Positions 37,301-49,175 are shown, counted from the stretch's first letter. The stretch is 64,000 nucleotides of DNA from Polytrichum commune (GCA_950295325.1 OX485806.1:6200001-6264000); one strand, 5' to 3'. Notes: generated by a model from the letters alone, not told the origin. Numbers and translations: made by a program.

Positions 37301-37908
37301 CTAACCCGCTGGGTACCCATTGCCGTGGGTAATAGGACCTATAACCGCGCGTAAGGTGTGTAAAGCCGTGGTAGTGGACCCTATGACCGTGGACGACCTT
37401 CGGAGAGCTCTCTTCAGTGTTCTTCTTCGGCATTCTTCCTCGGCATTCTTCCTCTTCCTCTCCGGAGTTGTTTGATGTCGTTATGTGCTCTATCTTGCTT
37501 CTTTCTCTTCCATAATGTTGCTACTCAACAGGCATCACATTTTTGCACAAAATATGAATCAAACGCAGTGACTGACTCTACAATCCTCATGAACAATTGT
37601 CCATGCCACAATTCTTTGTCCTTGTGCACAAACTCCCTCACCATGCGGCTACCTCCTCTCCGCCTCCGCTTCACCTCCTCATCAGAGTCACTTGAATCTT
37701 GGTGGATTGTCGCCAAGAACATCTCTTGCAACTCGTCATCAGAGTCTTGGGCTACTTCTTCAAACGCCCTTGACATCTCACATCGCCATTGCTCCATCTT
37801 CACAACAATTGAAGGCTCCGCAACACTTCCTACAAGCGCCGCAGGAGCTCTGGAGCGGTGCAAGAATGCAGAAGGAAAAAATGACTGTACATGGTCAACA
37901 TTGTTCAC
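34395..37908 (-). pseudogene. PIF/Harbinger DDE transposase, split by a solo LTR and by nonsense codons
   Basis: HARBI1/ALP1-like transposase on the minus strand. The N-terminal part (37908-37531) has FEEVAQDSDDE, the acidic segment DSSDSDEEVKRRRRGG, and FDSYFVQKCDA. It resumes at 35347 with LGRLGLSHFQKCTAAIRMLA and runs on to FPGMFASLDCMHWQWKNCP (first catalytic Asp), PGGNNDINVLDQSP, YYLLTDGIYPQW (second Asp) and VERAFGVLQGRWEILR (Glu). The LTR between 35348 and 37530 separates the halves without net frame change once one TSD copy is discounted. Two in-frame stops (TAG at 34982-34980, TGA at 34967-34965) lie between KAIAD and HSFFGLPGG. GQLFMRIVE also looks shortened by an internal deletion compared with relatives. 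Inactive. Confidence 0.9.
35348..37530. mobile_element. solo LTR (2183 bp) inserted in the transposase
   Basis: The insert starts TGATACACCCC and ends CTACTCAACA (TG...CA). It is flanked by the perfect 5-bp duplication ggcat at 35343-35347 and 37531-37535. It has no internal ORF, primer-binding site or polypurine tract, as expected for a solo LTR left by LTR-LTR recombination, here an unusually long one. It is AT-rich with short repeated modules (caactcacaaag at two places, tattccataatcgtgcttcc repeated). The retrotransposon superfamily cannot be told from the LTR alone. Confidence 0.85.
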
Positions 37909-38083
37909 TTTTGCTTCGGTGGCAGATTTTGATGAGGTGGCATATTTTACAGCGCTGGTTGGGGACCGCGGGTTGGAGGGGAGGCATCAACATGCAGGAC
38001 ACCACACAGGCAGCCCCGCAAACTAGCTTGAAAAATTTGCTATACAGTCCCTTTTTACCGATTCTGCATTGATGATGCTCTAA

Positions 38084-38420
38084 GGCAAAGGCCAAGTTAT
38101 GAATTAAGGCCAAGGCTCCTGTTCGTTTTTTTTTTGGGGGGGGGGGTCCCCGTTGTGGATAGCTCTTCGGTGAGGAGGCCAGGAGAGGCCGAGAGCCCCT
38201 GGAGCTCTTTCTCTTGAAGTGGGAAGAACATCTAGAGGAACGGGGCGGAGCGCTGCCGAGCTCGGTGCTTGAGGCACTAAGCAGAGGCCCGGACCCGGAT
38301 TGAAAGGGTGATTCAAGATGTGAGTGAGGGAGAGGAAAGGAAAAAGGAGAAGCGAGAGGGCGAGCTCTCTGCCATCGCCTCCCCTCGCGTTCTTCATTTT
38401 TCTCTGTATCAGTGACCGGT
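38084..38420. other. spacer between PIF and CACTA elements
   Basis: About 340 bp of unassigned sequence with a T-run followed by a G-run (38126-38147) and a GC-richer stretch. A minus-strand open frame overlaps it, but nothing is recognisable. If the CACTA element were removed, this spacer would join the DNA starting at 46134. Confidence 0.5.
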
Positions 38421-38449
38421 CACTAGTACAAAACCATGGCTTAATGTCT

Positions 38450-38720
38450 CGGCACAATTGACTATCCGTGTTTATTTAACTGAGGTAGCCCGACCTCATA
38501 GTCAGGGTGGTTTTTGTGACTGACCATAGTCCCAAACCACCCTTGGTTTTTTTGACTTAGCAATCCAATCACACTTATTGACTAAACATAGTCCACAAAA
38601 TCAGAGGAGGCATACATTATTGGGAGCAAGCAAACTATGCATTGAATATGTTTTTTTGACTCAAGGCCCAATCACACATTTAGACTAACTACAGTCTTAA
38701 AAACTTGAGGAAACATACAT
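38450..38720. repeat. CACTA left subterminal repeats
   Basis: Several copies of a motif pairing ttgacta/tgacta with tagtc (gacctcatagtca, tgactgaccatagtcc, tgactaaacatagtcc, agactaactacagtc). The same motif is clustered at the right end of the element. An unrelated 15-bp palindrome lies at 38910-38948. Confidence 0.75.
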
Positions 38721-38909
38721 TATTGGTAGCAAGCAACCTATCTATTGCATTTGTTTTTTTTACTCAGTAATTTGTATGCATGCATGGCACATGATCCTAC
38801 ATAAAGTTTGGGCATATCAAATACAAATTGAATTAGAATCATGGCTATTTGCACCTTGTAATAACTACTTTGTACGTATGAGATACACAAGCCGGTATGA
38901 CATTCATTC

Positions 38910-38948
38910 TTCATCTGAAGATGAAATTGATTGTCATCTTCAGATGAA
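38910..38948. repeat. 15-bp inverted repeat with 9-bp loop
   Basis: ttcatctgaagatga is followed after nine bases by tcatcttcagatgaa, a perfect inverted repeat inside the CACTA element. Function unknown. It could form a hairpin, but lies in no recognised transcript. Confidence 0.8.
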
Positions 38949-40631
38949 GAACCCTAAAGATCTTGACTTAGTTAGATCATAACATGAGAATGATATGAAT
39001 TCACCAACTTCCACATTTTATATCTTTCGCATTGGGATCTCTTATTATCATCCACTTGATAGTGTTCTTATGCTAATTGAAAGGCCCATCATCATAGTAT
39101 TGTGTCATATACTCAATTCTAAATATATGATTAATTTTGGAGACCGAAGCTCAACATGCAACACTTTCTTCTTCCTCTAATTTTGAGCATAAATCAGTTG
39201 TGGATGAGATCGAAGGTGCGTAGGGGTTTGAGAGAGTAAATCCAAATAGGGACGGCAAATACCAAGGGTTTGGAAGGCAATAGATTTCATTCATCTTCAA
39301 TTTATCCTACTCAAGGGCCAAGTCAATTAGTTTGTTTTTTATTTGCAATCAAATGTTTTAGACGATGTTTGATGAAAAACAACAATAATGTTGGTAGTCC
39401 CAATTGTATGGATGTAGTTTTAGAATTCACTTTGTACAACTTTCTTTTGAATGTTCACTCCATAACAAGCATTTTTATGAACTTACAATTTATGATACAT
39501 TTTTTATTTGACTTGGGATTCCAACGCTTTTAAACGATCGTTTTACTCCTAAATTCTTACACTTGAGTTCATATAAGTATTATGACAACACATGATATTT
39601 ACCATTTGCTCCTCATGATACACGTCAATATTCAAATACAAAACTTAAACAGTTGCAATACCCAAATCTAAATCAATTAAAATTAAATAATTAAAATTAA
39701 AATTATGTATATATATATACACACCAAATCCGTTCTCTTTTTTTCCTTTTCTTTTTGCTACCTAAATCATATATCCTTGTCAATGATTGGGTGGAGCATT
39801 GTGGAGCCTTTAATTGAACTTTAGTATCCTTTTTAACTGAAAAACCTCCATGAGCTCAATTAGGCCCATGCTCACTAAAATAGGCTAGCCCATTATTATA
39901 TTAAAAAAAAAGATTCAATGCAATGACAATCTGTAAAGGCATGGCCTAAGCAAACTAAACCTAAATCAAGGGGTTCACTCAACAAACAAAAATAACCACT
40001 TACAACCCACACAAGGCCTTATTCATTGTCGGCCCACAATACTTAACTCCTAACTTCCTAATAAATGTTAACCTACGAAATACATCCAATATTGTGTGAT
40101 GACATCCATTACATTGACTCGCAACCTTTCAAATGGCAAAAGCCACCAAATTTGACTTTTGTGATCAAATTATTCATCTAGACTATATTGATTCTTATTT
40201 TGTTTCATAAAAATAAAATATTGATTTGATACACATATTTTATATATGATAATTTTGCAAAACTCTCCCTCCATAATTGTAATGAATTTATATTTGTTAA
40301 ACATTCAAAAAGCTCCCTTTATAACTGTTACAATGTTAACTCACTATAAATGTTAGAATTTTTTTACTCCAGAGCCTAACATTTATAGAGGGTGGACTGT
40401 ATATGACAAGTCAGAAAGACCCGTTTTATTATTTTAGCGAATTGTCTTATTCACGCTAAATCAGATATTTAGTGTAGCGTGTCAGTTGTGGACCGATCGG
40501 GAAGGATGAATGAAGAACACCTGGATGAGCTTAGGACACCTACGTTCATCTATGATCATGAACTTCAAATTCTGGCAGAGTGGAGACGAGAGTTCGGATT
40601 CCCGCCAAGGTCGGCTGTAGCCGCGGTCCCA

Positions 40632-40770
40632 ATGGCCATGGCTATAATGTCCGGTCTGGCATCTATTTCTTGCCCCAATGTCGCTTCTCGATCCGTGTGG
40701 CGAATGTTCCATCTCCTCAGCATAGCCTGTAGTTTGTGCAAAAAAAATTCCTTCGCCGGAGGTCTATTCT
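40632..40770 (+). other. candidate transit-peptide first exon of the captured methyltransferase
   Basis: From ATG 40632 the frame encodes MAMAIMSGLASISCPNVASR and more, rich in Ala/Ser/Arg and poor in acidic residues, as in plastid or mitochondrial transit peptides. A strong GTAAGC donor follows at 40771. I could not find an acceptor that joins it in phase to the methyltransferase exons beginning at 42867, so this assignment is an inference from position. Confidence 0.4.
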
Positions 40771-42866
40771 GTAAGCATTTCAGTCTTCTACCGACGTCGA
40801 TCAACTCTGATTACTGTATTCATAGTTTCTCAACTCCTTACATCAAAATTCAACAGGATCTGTGCTGCTAAACCTTCTTTCTAATCACATCCACATTGCT
40901 CAACGCTGCGCAGAGATCTTTTGAGCTAATCAGTATGCGGGCGGTTCTTGGTTTTCTCAACGTAGTACCTGGCATTGCGGTGGCACCCTTAATGCTGGCA
41001 GAAGTTCTTGGACATCCTTGTTGCGGTATTGGGATTCTGGATGCAGCTTGGATCCGATGTGCTATTCCATCCGACTGACAATGTTGTAGAGTCTGAGTTT
41101 GTGGGTAAGCTCGTTCGCTAACCGTTCTATCGAAGCGTGATGTAGCGAACCGATGTAGCTTGAATTGTTTCTTCATCTGCAAGTTGATGGTAGGGTTGAG
41201 ATTTTTAGTAAATCGTCTGTAATTCTTGAAATAGGTGTGTCGGAAATCATTTTTTTTCAGTAATTATCACATCCGGCCAAATTTGATTGAGGCGCTTCTA
41301 AGTCTGAGTGTCTGTCGTAAAGATTCCATGGCAGCTGCTTTAGAATTTCGCAAAATGGCCTTTGAGTCTGGTGCACATGACAATCTGTAATACATTGCGG
41401 AATTCATGTTGAACTTGGCTGAAACTTTCTAAGCAAATTCAGGAGGAGAACTATGTGAATGCGCTCAAAGTTTGGCTATTAGAGTCGGTGCTTGCTGCAG
41501 TTGGAGTGCATCTGCTCCAATTTCACACTCCTTATTAATGCTCGTCTTTCATTCCAGAGTTTCTGTGAAAGATTCTGTTATTTCTTGTTGTAAATATCAA
41601 GTTACATTACTGATGTTTTCGTATTATACAAGAAGTGGGTGCTGAGCGAAAAGCGTCCGTTGAAGACCCACGTACCTTAGTGCATGAAGAATCTGGGGAC
41701 TATCTAGGAGAGGGGTGATGGGAATCCAGGGTTTGTTGCCGACACTTAAGTCGGTAATGCATCCAGCCCACATTCGGGACTATGCAGGGAAACGGGCAGC
41801 CATTGATACTTACTCTTGGCTTCACAAGGCTGCATTCAGCTGCAGTAAAGACATCTGTGAAGGCCGTCCTAACGAGAAGTAAGCAAAGCTGAAAATCATC
41901 AACCATCAATTTTTCAGTGCCAGTCTAATGAAGACTTCAAATAAGTGGATAAATGTCTAAGCCTAAAGCCAGAGATTCCCTATGAAAAGAGGTGGAATCC
42001 CATGCAAATATGAATTGACTCTCCCATACATTCAGGCTTTGTCTCTCCTGGGAAAATTGGTCAATCCCAATATTGGTTATCCTCAAATAGCGTTTGCCAA
42101 TTTTCACAATGCTAATGAATTTAGCCACCCTCTGTAGCAACCGTTGAAAGCATTTTATCCCTTTTGCACACCCTAGTTTTGAAGGGACTTCTCTGCTGTA
42201 TCTGTGATTCATAAGTGAGTATGACTAACTTGCCAGCCAAGCGTTGGGTGCCCAAGTTTCTTCCTCAAACACTAATCATTTTTTTAGGTCATCATCCATC
42301 ACTCTGAGACATCAACATTTACTTTGGAGAATGTGTACAGGCTCTATTTTTCTGCACTACATGTGATTCTTTCATGGATTTAAATTTTTTTGGTGTGAGA
42401 TATAAGCATCTGCCTGATACACAACACCATTTAAGACGTTCAAAAACAAATAGGTACAAAGAATTGTGCTAGTATGCAACTTATTCTCTTATCTATTTAT
42501 GTAGCTGCATCCATATGGACACTGGACAAGTAATGTTCCAAGCAAACCTTGGTTCGATATAAGTATTGTCCATCAATATACGCACACTCATTCTTGGCAG
42601 CTTCTCACATTCTACCTATGTAATCTGCTCTGTTAGAAGAATGTTGGTAAATGGTGCATTTGCAGCTGACAAGTTGGTCAGGCTCAGTGTAGCCTACGGA
42701 ATTTTTTCCCATAGCAATAGCTTTAGTACGGGGACCTGAAGTGTTGAATGCAGCCATTCATTATACTATGACTCTATGTGGACATGGCTATAAATTTAGT
42801 GTGGTCAGGATTTTGTCTGCATAGGTGTAGTGTTCAATTTCTGATGCCAGTATCACTTTCTTGCAG

Positions 42867-44914
42867 GTAGGAGGAGTGCGAGTGAGGCAGCATGTTAATC
42901 CATTCAAAGCTTCTCTTATGGTCAGCCCTCATTCCAGTCTAAAAATGATCAACTTGTGCCAAAGTTAATTGCTTGAGAAATCACTGAAGCAGTCTGATAA
43001 TGTAATTGATGCAAAGTGTACATAACAAATTACAGAAGCATATCACACCAGATCTATGTTGTGAGCATCAGAAACATGATTTTGAGGTGTTGTCAAAGAT
43101 GATACCCATTGGTCACAATATTCACAATCTGACAAAGCTGAAATGTTTTCTAGGCTTTTGATTCTAGAAGGTTTGCCATCAGTTTTAGAATCATATCTTC
43201 AGAAATGACATCATAAGATGGCTTGCAGCTTTTACACTCACCTCTTGCTTGAATACAAAGCTTGAGAGCTTATATATATGCTAATGCAAATCTGTTGCTC
43301 ACATCAATTTCTAAATATACTATTATATGGCACGTTGAATTTGGTTCTATGGTGTTACAGGTTCCTACCGTTCCTCCAGCCTGGGAGACAGAATTTGAAG
43401 ACCCAACTTTACCTCTGCATGTGGATATTGGTTGTGGTGTGTTTTTACACTCTCTGAAATTTGTAGGAAGATAATTAACCCATTACTTTAGTCACTGCAT
43501 ATACTTTGAAGGAAAATGAACATATTTCATATTTCCATTGTACAATCAGAATCCATGTTCAAGGAAGATACCGTCATCTACAAAACCTTCTGTGTTGATG
43601 GTAGTGTTGAATCTCACATTATACATACAATTGCAGGAGTTGTGCTTTACCTACATCACACAACTGATGCCTGTAGTGTGTCTTAATGGCATTAGTTTGA
43701 GTGCTTCTTTACACATGGTGACCATAACACACATCATATAACGTGGAGCGTTCTTGCAATACTCTATCAATTCCCTGTAGCTGACATGCTAGCAGGAAGT
43801 GGCAGACTTTTAATGGTGTTGGCTAAGAGAAGCTTGGGCTCTTCTAATTTCTTGGGCATAGATATTTGTGACAAGGTACTGGTTGTGCAATTCTTGATCG
43901 ATCATGTTCTATAAAAGGAATGTAACAAGGAAAGTCTTAACACTGTATTTGTGATCTAAGGAGCTGCCACTAAGATGTTCTGAACTGGTTTTTCATAGTT
44001 TTGAAATCTCCATTACAATCACATTCAAGTTGGACCTTGTCTAGAATTTTTCCAAATTTTTTCCAGAATGGACTGATGTGTACCTTTAAACTGTATAGAA
44101 ACAGTTTTTTTCTTCTCCTCTTCTTTTCATTTCTCCTTTTCTTGGGTGGGGTGCAAATATGATTCTTCATAGTTGTAGGCTATTGTTGACAGTACAAACT
44201 ATCTTTTGTATCTTGCAGTTGTTAGAGCGTTCAACAATCTGGGCTGAGGAGCTCAACCTCACTAACATGTAACTCATCTCTTATAGAACTTTATCACCAA
44301 GTTCATTTTGTTGATGTATCTATTTTGTTAGTTACAACTGCAAATTGGCCATTTTCAAAAATCATAGAGGAGAATCATTTTGTTACATTTTGTCAAAATA
44401 CTGGGATAGACAAATTGTGGGTTACACTTCAAATGCAATCAACGCAATTCTGATGTTCTTCACCATGTACACTTCTTAACTTGTAGTATTGTGTTGTATG
44501 ATGAAATGTGTCAAGACACTTCATGGTTGCCAACGCAACAATCGCACTGGATGCCATATTGTCGAAGTATCCTGGCCCCGTGAGGCTTGTATCAATACTT
44601 GTAAGCTCTCATATTGTGCTCATGTCTGATTCTGCATAAATATCACCTTAGGTTTAATATATGATCCTATATCTATTATTGTCATTGATTATGTACTATT
44701 TTATTTCAACAGCCCCTTAACTTGGGCAATACTACTAGTCTGATGCACACAAAATAACAATTTGTATCTATTGGAGTTTGTTTTAACAATTTTTATATGA
44801 TGAGTTTTTGAGATTTATTGTGTTCTTTGTCATGCAGTGCCCAGATTCACATTTCAAGCAGCGGCATCGCAAGAGACAAAGAATGCATGAACCTCTTCAC
44901 ATCCTCAAATATTT
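42867..44914 (+). CDS. tRNA (guanine-N7)-methyltransferase (TrmB-like), captured in CACTA element, 3' end disrupted
   Basis: A SAM-dependent enzyme family that makes m7G46 in tRNA. Exons are 42867-42920, 43361-43436, 43796-43875, 44219-44268, 44516-44600 and 44838-44914, with GT-AG introns, all in phase. Visible motifs are VRVRQHVNPFKASLM (upstream block), TVPPAWETEFEDPTLPLHVD, the SAM-binding DIGCGSGRLL, LGIDICDK, WAEELNLTNI, FMVANATIALDAILSKYPGP, and the family signature SILCPDSHFKQRHRKRQR. The layout matches plant plastid-type relatives. The next expected block (GGxVFxQSDV) is absent: all acceptors after 44914 run into stops. A possible late exon with VLRQMEMKF lies at 45015 and beyond. 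Upstream exons between 40632 and 42866 are unresolved. The gene lies wholly inside CACTA ends, so it is probably a degenerating transposed copy. The intact parental gene should lie elsewhere. Confidence 0.85.
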
Positions 44915-45639
44915 GTAGGTCTAATATTCCTCAACCTATTTATAAGCAAATTGGTTGAGAAACTTTCATTTCTATTTTAATCTGTTTTGATGTTTCTAGT
45001 TGCATTTGAACAGGTGTTGCGACAGATGGAGATGAAATTTCAGAGGGATGTTTTAGTGTTCTGGTACACAAAGTGTGGGTACAAGATGTGAAGTTGCAAT
45101 ATCCAAACCTTGCGGGGAATCCTCCACAAGTACGCATGAAGGACTCTCAATTTGTATTAATTTTGTGGAGAAAAGAGGATTTAGTTCTTGTTGGTGGACT
45201 AACCAACATTTTGTGAGACTAGGGAACTCATTGTAGACTGTTATGATTTCAAATCTAGTAAAAAATTACATACATTTTTTTGTCTACCTAGCCTCATGTT
45301 GTAAGTTTTATTGATTCTAATGGAGACTAATCATAGTCTCATGAATGTGTTTGATTGGTTTGAAAGACATAACATGCCATTTTTTTCTTAGTCAATTTGT
45401 AAAAGAATCTAGTGCAATATGTTCTTATTTGACTGCAAGATGCTTTGATGTTGATGTTCTTTGCACTCCAAGTAGACAAACGACTAATCAATTATGCCCA
45501 ACATCATGTACAATTAATATATTGTGTTATAATGTACTACATATTGTCTATTTATATGCCCATAACATGTCTTAATCGATTATAAACAACCTATTCGTAC
45601 ACAAACGATAGTCAATTAACCATATAAGTCATGTTCTTT

Positions 45640-46033
45640 TTTACTAATAAACCCTACCATAATATAGTCAATTACTATACACCAATTAGTCAACAACGCC
45701 ACAAAAAACTATGTTTTATTGACTAGGAGTAGTCTATTATGTCTTATAATGTTTGTCAAGATGAATCATCAGGGTAGGTTATTTGACCATCCATAGTCTA
45801 CTTATGTGTGTTTTATTGACTACCCATAGTATAATGTTTCTATGTGTTTTGACTACCCGTAGTCTAATGTGCTTTGATACTTGTGACTAGATGTAGTCTA
45901 ATGTATCAATGTTTTATTGACTGATTATAGTCTAATGTAAAGATCAGAAGCATAGTCTAATGTACACACCCGGCCCATAGTCTAATGTACACCATGTTTT
46001 TTAGACTGCGTAACATTTGACTATGCCTTATTA
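45640..46033. repeat. CACTA right subterminal repeats
   Basis: At least eight occurrences of the motif ttgacta(n)tagtc or tagtctaatgt are spaced 20-60 bp apart, many as imperfect palindromes (attgactaggagtagtc, ttgactacccatagt, ttgactgattatagtc). The same motif occurs near the left end in the other orientation. Density rises towards the terminus, as is typical of En/Spm subterminal regions. Confidence 0.85.
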
Positions 46034-46136
46034 GACTAACCTGAAACGACTAGGAAGTCAAAAAGTATTTGAGTGTTTTATAAACTCAAAGAAGTCATAT
46101 GTCCAGTCATATAAACCGTGATTTGTAGTAGTGGGT

Positions 46137-47200
46137 GCCGCATTGATAACGGCAAGCAGTACCTGCAACCGAAGGTAAGTCATGTGGGTGGATTGGGGTC
46201 GCTCTGCTGTCAATGGGCTTGTGGCCTTGCTTCAGTTTTGAGGAATGCAAGGAGACTGCCGAAAAAAAAAGAGCTTTGGGGTCTAGTGTGAAGATCATAG
46301 TCGGGAGAGCACCTTGCTGGTGGATTCGAATCGGGTTTTGTGTTAATTGGACTTCCACCTTCGAAGGGGGTTAAGGTAAAATATGCCGCGCATGAGGAGG
46401 TGGTAGTGAGATTTATGAGGAAAAAACGGGAACGAGGCAGTGGTTCCAGCCGAGGATCAAAACAAACGAACCCTCTTGGAATTACGGCGCGGGCTCAAGG
46501 ACAGATTATTGCTGAAGGAGAAGGCAGGTAGTAAGGCGAAGGTGGCAGGCGCATGCTTCTGGGCATTGCTCCTGGGAGTTCAATCTGTAGCTGCGAGGAA
46601 AAGAAATGTGGGTGTTGGGGAACCGCCAGCAAGTACTCGGTGTTGAGGCCTCGAGGCCCAAGGAGCAGGGAGGAAGCGGATTGCAACGGACTTGGGGGAA
46701 GGCGCGGAAGGGAGAGGAGGTAATCCCAGTCTCACTGGAGGGAGTGAAGACTGTAACCGGGGAGAGTTGTGGAGCTGCTAGCCGAAGGAGTTTCATCAAT
46801 TCCAGACGGGTGGCTCTACTACTAGTGCCGACAGTGCTGATGCTGCAACGAGTTAATGTGAGAATGAACTAGGGTAGCTTAGTTAGCGGGAGGACAGGGA
46901 CATGGCCCATTAGGCTTAGGATTCCATTGATGTGATGAAGGATTTAAAAACTTATGTGGCTACTAGAGTATTTGTAAATGCTTGATGTGTTGTTATAACA
47001 TGGGTGTAACACCTCCACTTCTCCCACCTTGTTCGGAATGTGGTTGCACACGTGTATGGTAAACGAGTGATGTGACAAGGACCCCCCACCCGGACTCAGA
47101 CGCAATCAAGGGTGGTTGGGGATTCTGGCTCACAATTCGCAATGGGTTGTTTATTTTCTAGTCTATGCTTGTGGACAAGGATGGAGTGTGCGTATTGGAT
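46137..47200. other. interval between CACTA element and LINE; unassigned open frames
   Basis: 46340-46870 is GC-richer than its surroundings and keeps overlapping frames open (for example VKYAAHEEVVVRF), but I recognise no family. It may be part of an old retroelement. The rest up to about 47200 is featureless. Confidence 0.35.
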
Positions 47201-47740
47201 GACAATTATATTGATTTGTTTAAATGTGTTTTAAATTTTGGTTTTCATGATGTTTAGTTTTTTTTAATTTTTAAAGTTATTTCATGGAATGTGTGTGGTG
47301 GCTCTAACACTTCCAGTTTTGACCATGAGTGGGCAATATTTCCATCCTCTCATAGTAATGTTATTGATGAGTGGTTGATAATTAGTGAGTTTTATGGTAC
47401 ATGATTTTTTAGTGAAATGATCATTACAATATGTAAATTGTATGCATTGTATGATGATTTTTGGTGTAGGGGTATTTGGTGGGGGGTTGGTGTATGGGGT
47501 GGCCTATAACACAAAGTATGTCAGTTGTGAGCCATGCATTACAATTGCATCTTTGGGTATTGTAGATACATGGTAGCAGCCACGTTGCCACCATTTTTTT
47601 TTTGAGGAAGTTAGTTATGTGTTCCGACATTCATAAGGGTATATTGTCATGATGTTATATTAGATACTAAGAGTTTTCTTAGTCCTTGGACCATTTATGT
47701 CTTCTTGTTATTAGTTTGCAAATGTGTTGTTGTTCACATT

Positions 47741-48236
47741 CACGGGTAGATCACTTAGTGCATTCTAAAAACGACGTGCGGCATAATATAGAGAGGATTA
47801 AAATCATTTGAAATAAAAATTATAAAGGAATTCCAAATAATGAAGGGCCCATTAAATGTAGACAATCCCATTATAAGTAAGTTAGATGACATAAAACATG
47901 GGCCGTTATTTTTTTGTAAAATTAATATAGGGGCTGAAGATAAGGATCCTAGAAGGTATGTTTAGTATGGTATGTAAACGGGTTTAGGACTCACGGGGAT
48001 GGATGATAATTGGGATTTTTGTCTGTCCAAAATTACTTAAAAGGAATATAGAGTACAAAAAATTGCAGTGACTTGGACAATATAAGTAATGGAAGGGTGC
48101 AAACAAATGGGCCATTTTTGAAATTTAAGTAATTATAGGGAGGCTTTAATTCAGCCCTTGAAGGTAAATAGCCCCAAAACAAAAAACCCCCAGCCGCACG
48201 TGGTGCACAAAAATGCCTTAGAGTGATCTACCCATG
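47741..48236. mobile_element. hAT-type MITE inserted in the LINE
   Basis: A 496-bp element with ends CACGGGTAGATCAC and inverted CATGGGTAGATCAC. Inverted similarity continues inwards to cgacgtgcgg/ccgcacgtgg. The perfect 8-bp duplication ttcacatt lies at 47733-47740 and 48237-48244, the size made by hAT transposases. Taking it out rejoins the LINE reading frame from LKC to CEQQHICKL. No ORF. Confidence 0.9.
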
Positions 48237-49175
48237 TTCACATTTGAGGTGGACATGGAGCCATGTATCAGTGTCAAGTGAGTTGCAGATGGGGCATATT
48301 CTTGATGGGTATGCATCTTTACCATAGAAGAGTTGTTTAAGTGCATGTCCCATATATTGACCAATCCGAAATTTGATTAGACATGTTTTTTGTTTGCCTG
48401 TGATAGTGGGATATTTCCAAAAATTGTTTGATAATTTATTGTCTACATTGTCATTTATAAGCCATTTGTGTAATTTTTTGATATAACTCCTATGTTGTGC
48501 ATTTTGTCATATTTTATGTGTTTTTCAAGGTGCATGATGGGGCTTTTGTCTAGTGTTTTGTGCATAGAGTGCCACCAATCTTTATGGAAGTACTAAGTTA
48601 TGATGTGGGGTGTGCATGTACATAGGGTTCCGTTGCATCCCTATGGTCTAGATAACACCTAGGTTTGGCTAGTTTGTTTGTTGTTCATTGCCATCAATAT
48701 TGGCGTGGGGTCTAAGTTTGTGAAGGGTGGTGGTTTGCGTGTGGGATTGTAACATTCTAACCATGGATTCCAAGATTGTTTTATTTGGATGTTTGTTGTG
48801 TATTGTGGGGGTTTTTAATTTGGGTATATAATAGGTATATAATATTGAGATAGTCTATGAAGACTTGGGTTGGTTCGTCACAATATGTGATAGTGAGTAG
48901 TTAGAAAGTGTGATGGATGGCCATTATTTATGCTTGTAGGATGTTTTGGAGTCTTGGCAGTCTAATAACAATTTTAAGATTTTAAAGGGGGTCATAGATG
49001 CCATATCATTTTATTTTATTTTATTTTTCCCTCTCATTTCTAGTACCCCGGGTTTTTGTCTTTTGGTGGTTTTGAAGGAGTTGGCGGTGTAGTAAAAAAT
49101 TGTGGGGGCTACTTCAGTGGCAATTGCCTCTCTAGATAGGAGAGGGGTGGGGCATTGGGGCATGGTGGGATTGGT

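Larger units (their letters stand above)
31520..38080. mobile_element. PIF/Harbinger transposon, 6561 bp, with nested insertion
   Basis: The left end reads GAGCATCATCAACCCACCGC, and the right end is the inverted GAGCATCATCAATGCAGAAT. Target duplications TAA lie at 31517-31519 and 38081-38083, the 3-bp TWA class of PIF/Harbinger. It contains both family genes facing each other: a Myb/NAM-associated ORF1 (+) and a DDE transposase (-). Both carry disabling mutations, so the copy is inactive. Extra content is a solo LTR (35348-37530) and a captured C2-domain exon (33157-33357). Confidence 0.93.
38421..46133. mobile_element. CACTA (En/Spm) transposon, 7713 bp, carrying a host gene
   Basis: The left end is CACTAGTACAAAACCATGG and the right end, inverted, is CACTACTACAAATCACGG. 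Both are flanked by the 3-bp duplication GGT (38418-38420 and 46134-46136), as CACTA elements produce. Both ends have clustered short repeats with GACTA and TAGTC in opposite orientation, the expected subterminal transposase-binding type repeats. I see no TNP2-like or TNPA-like transposase ORF, so it appears non-autonomous. Most of the interior is an intron-containing tRNA methyltransferase gene. Confidence 0.87.

Noticed and set aside
41937..42212. 91-codon minus-strand ORF inside the CACTA element considered as a second captured gene
   Set aside because: No recognised domain; it lies where introns of the methyltransferase gene are expected.
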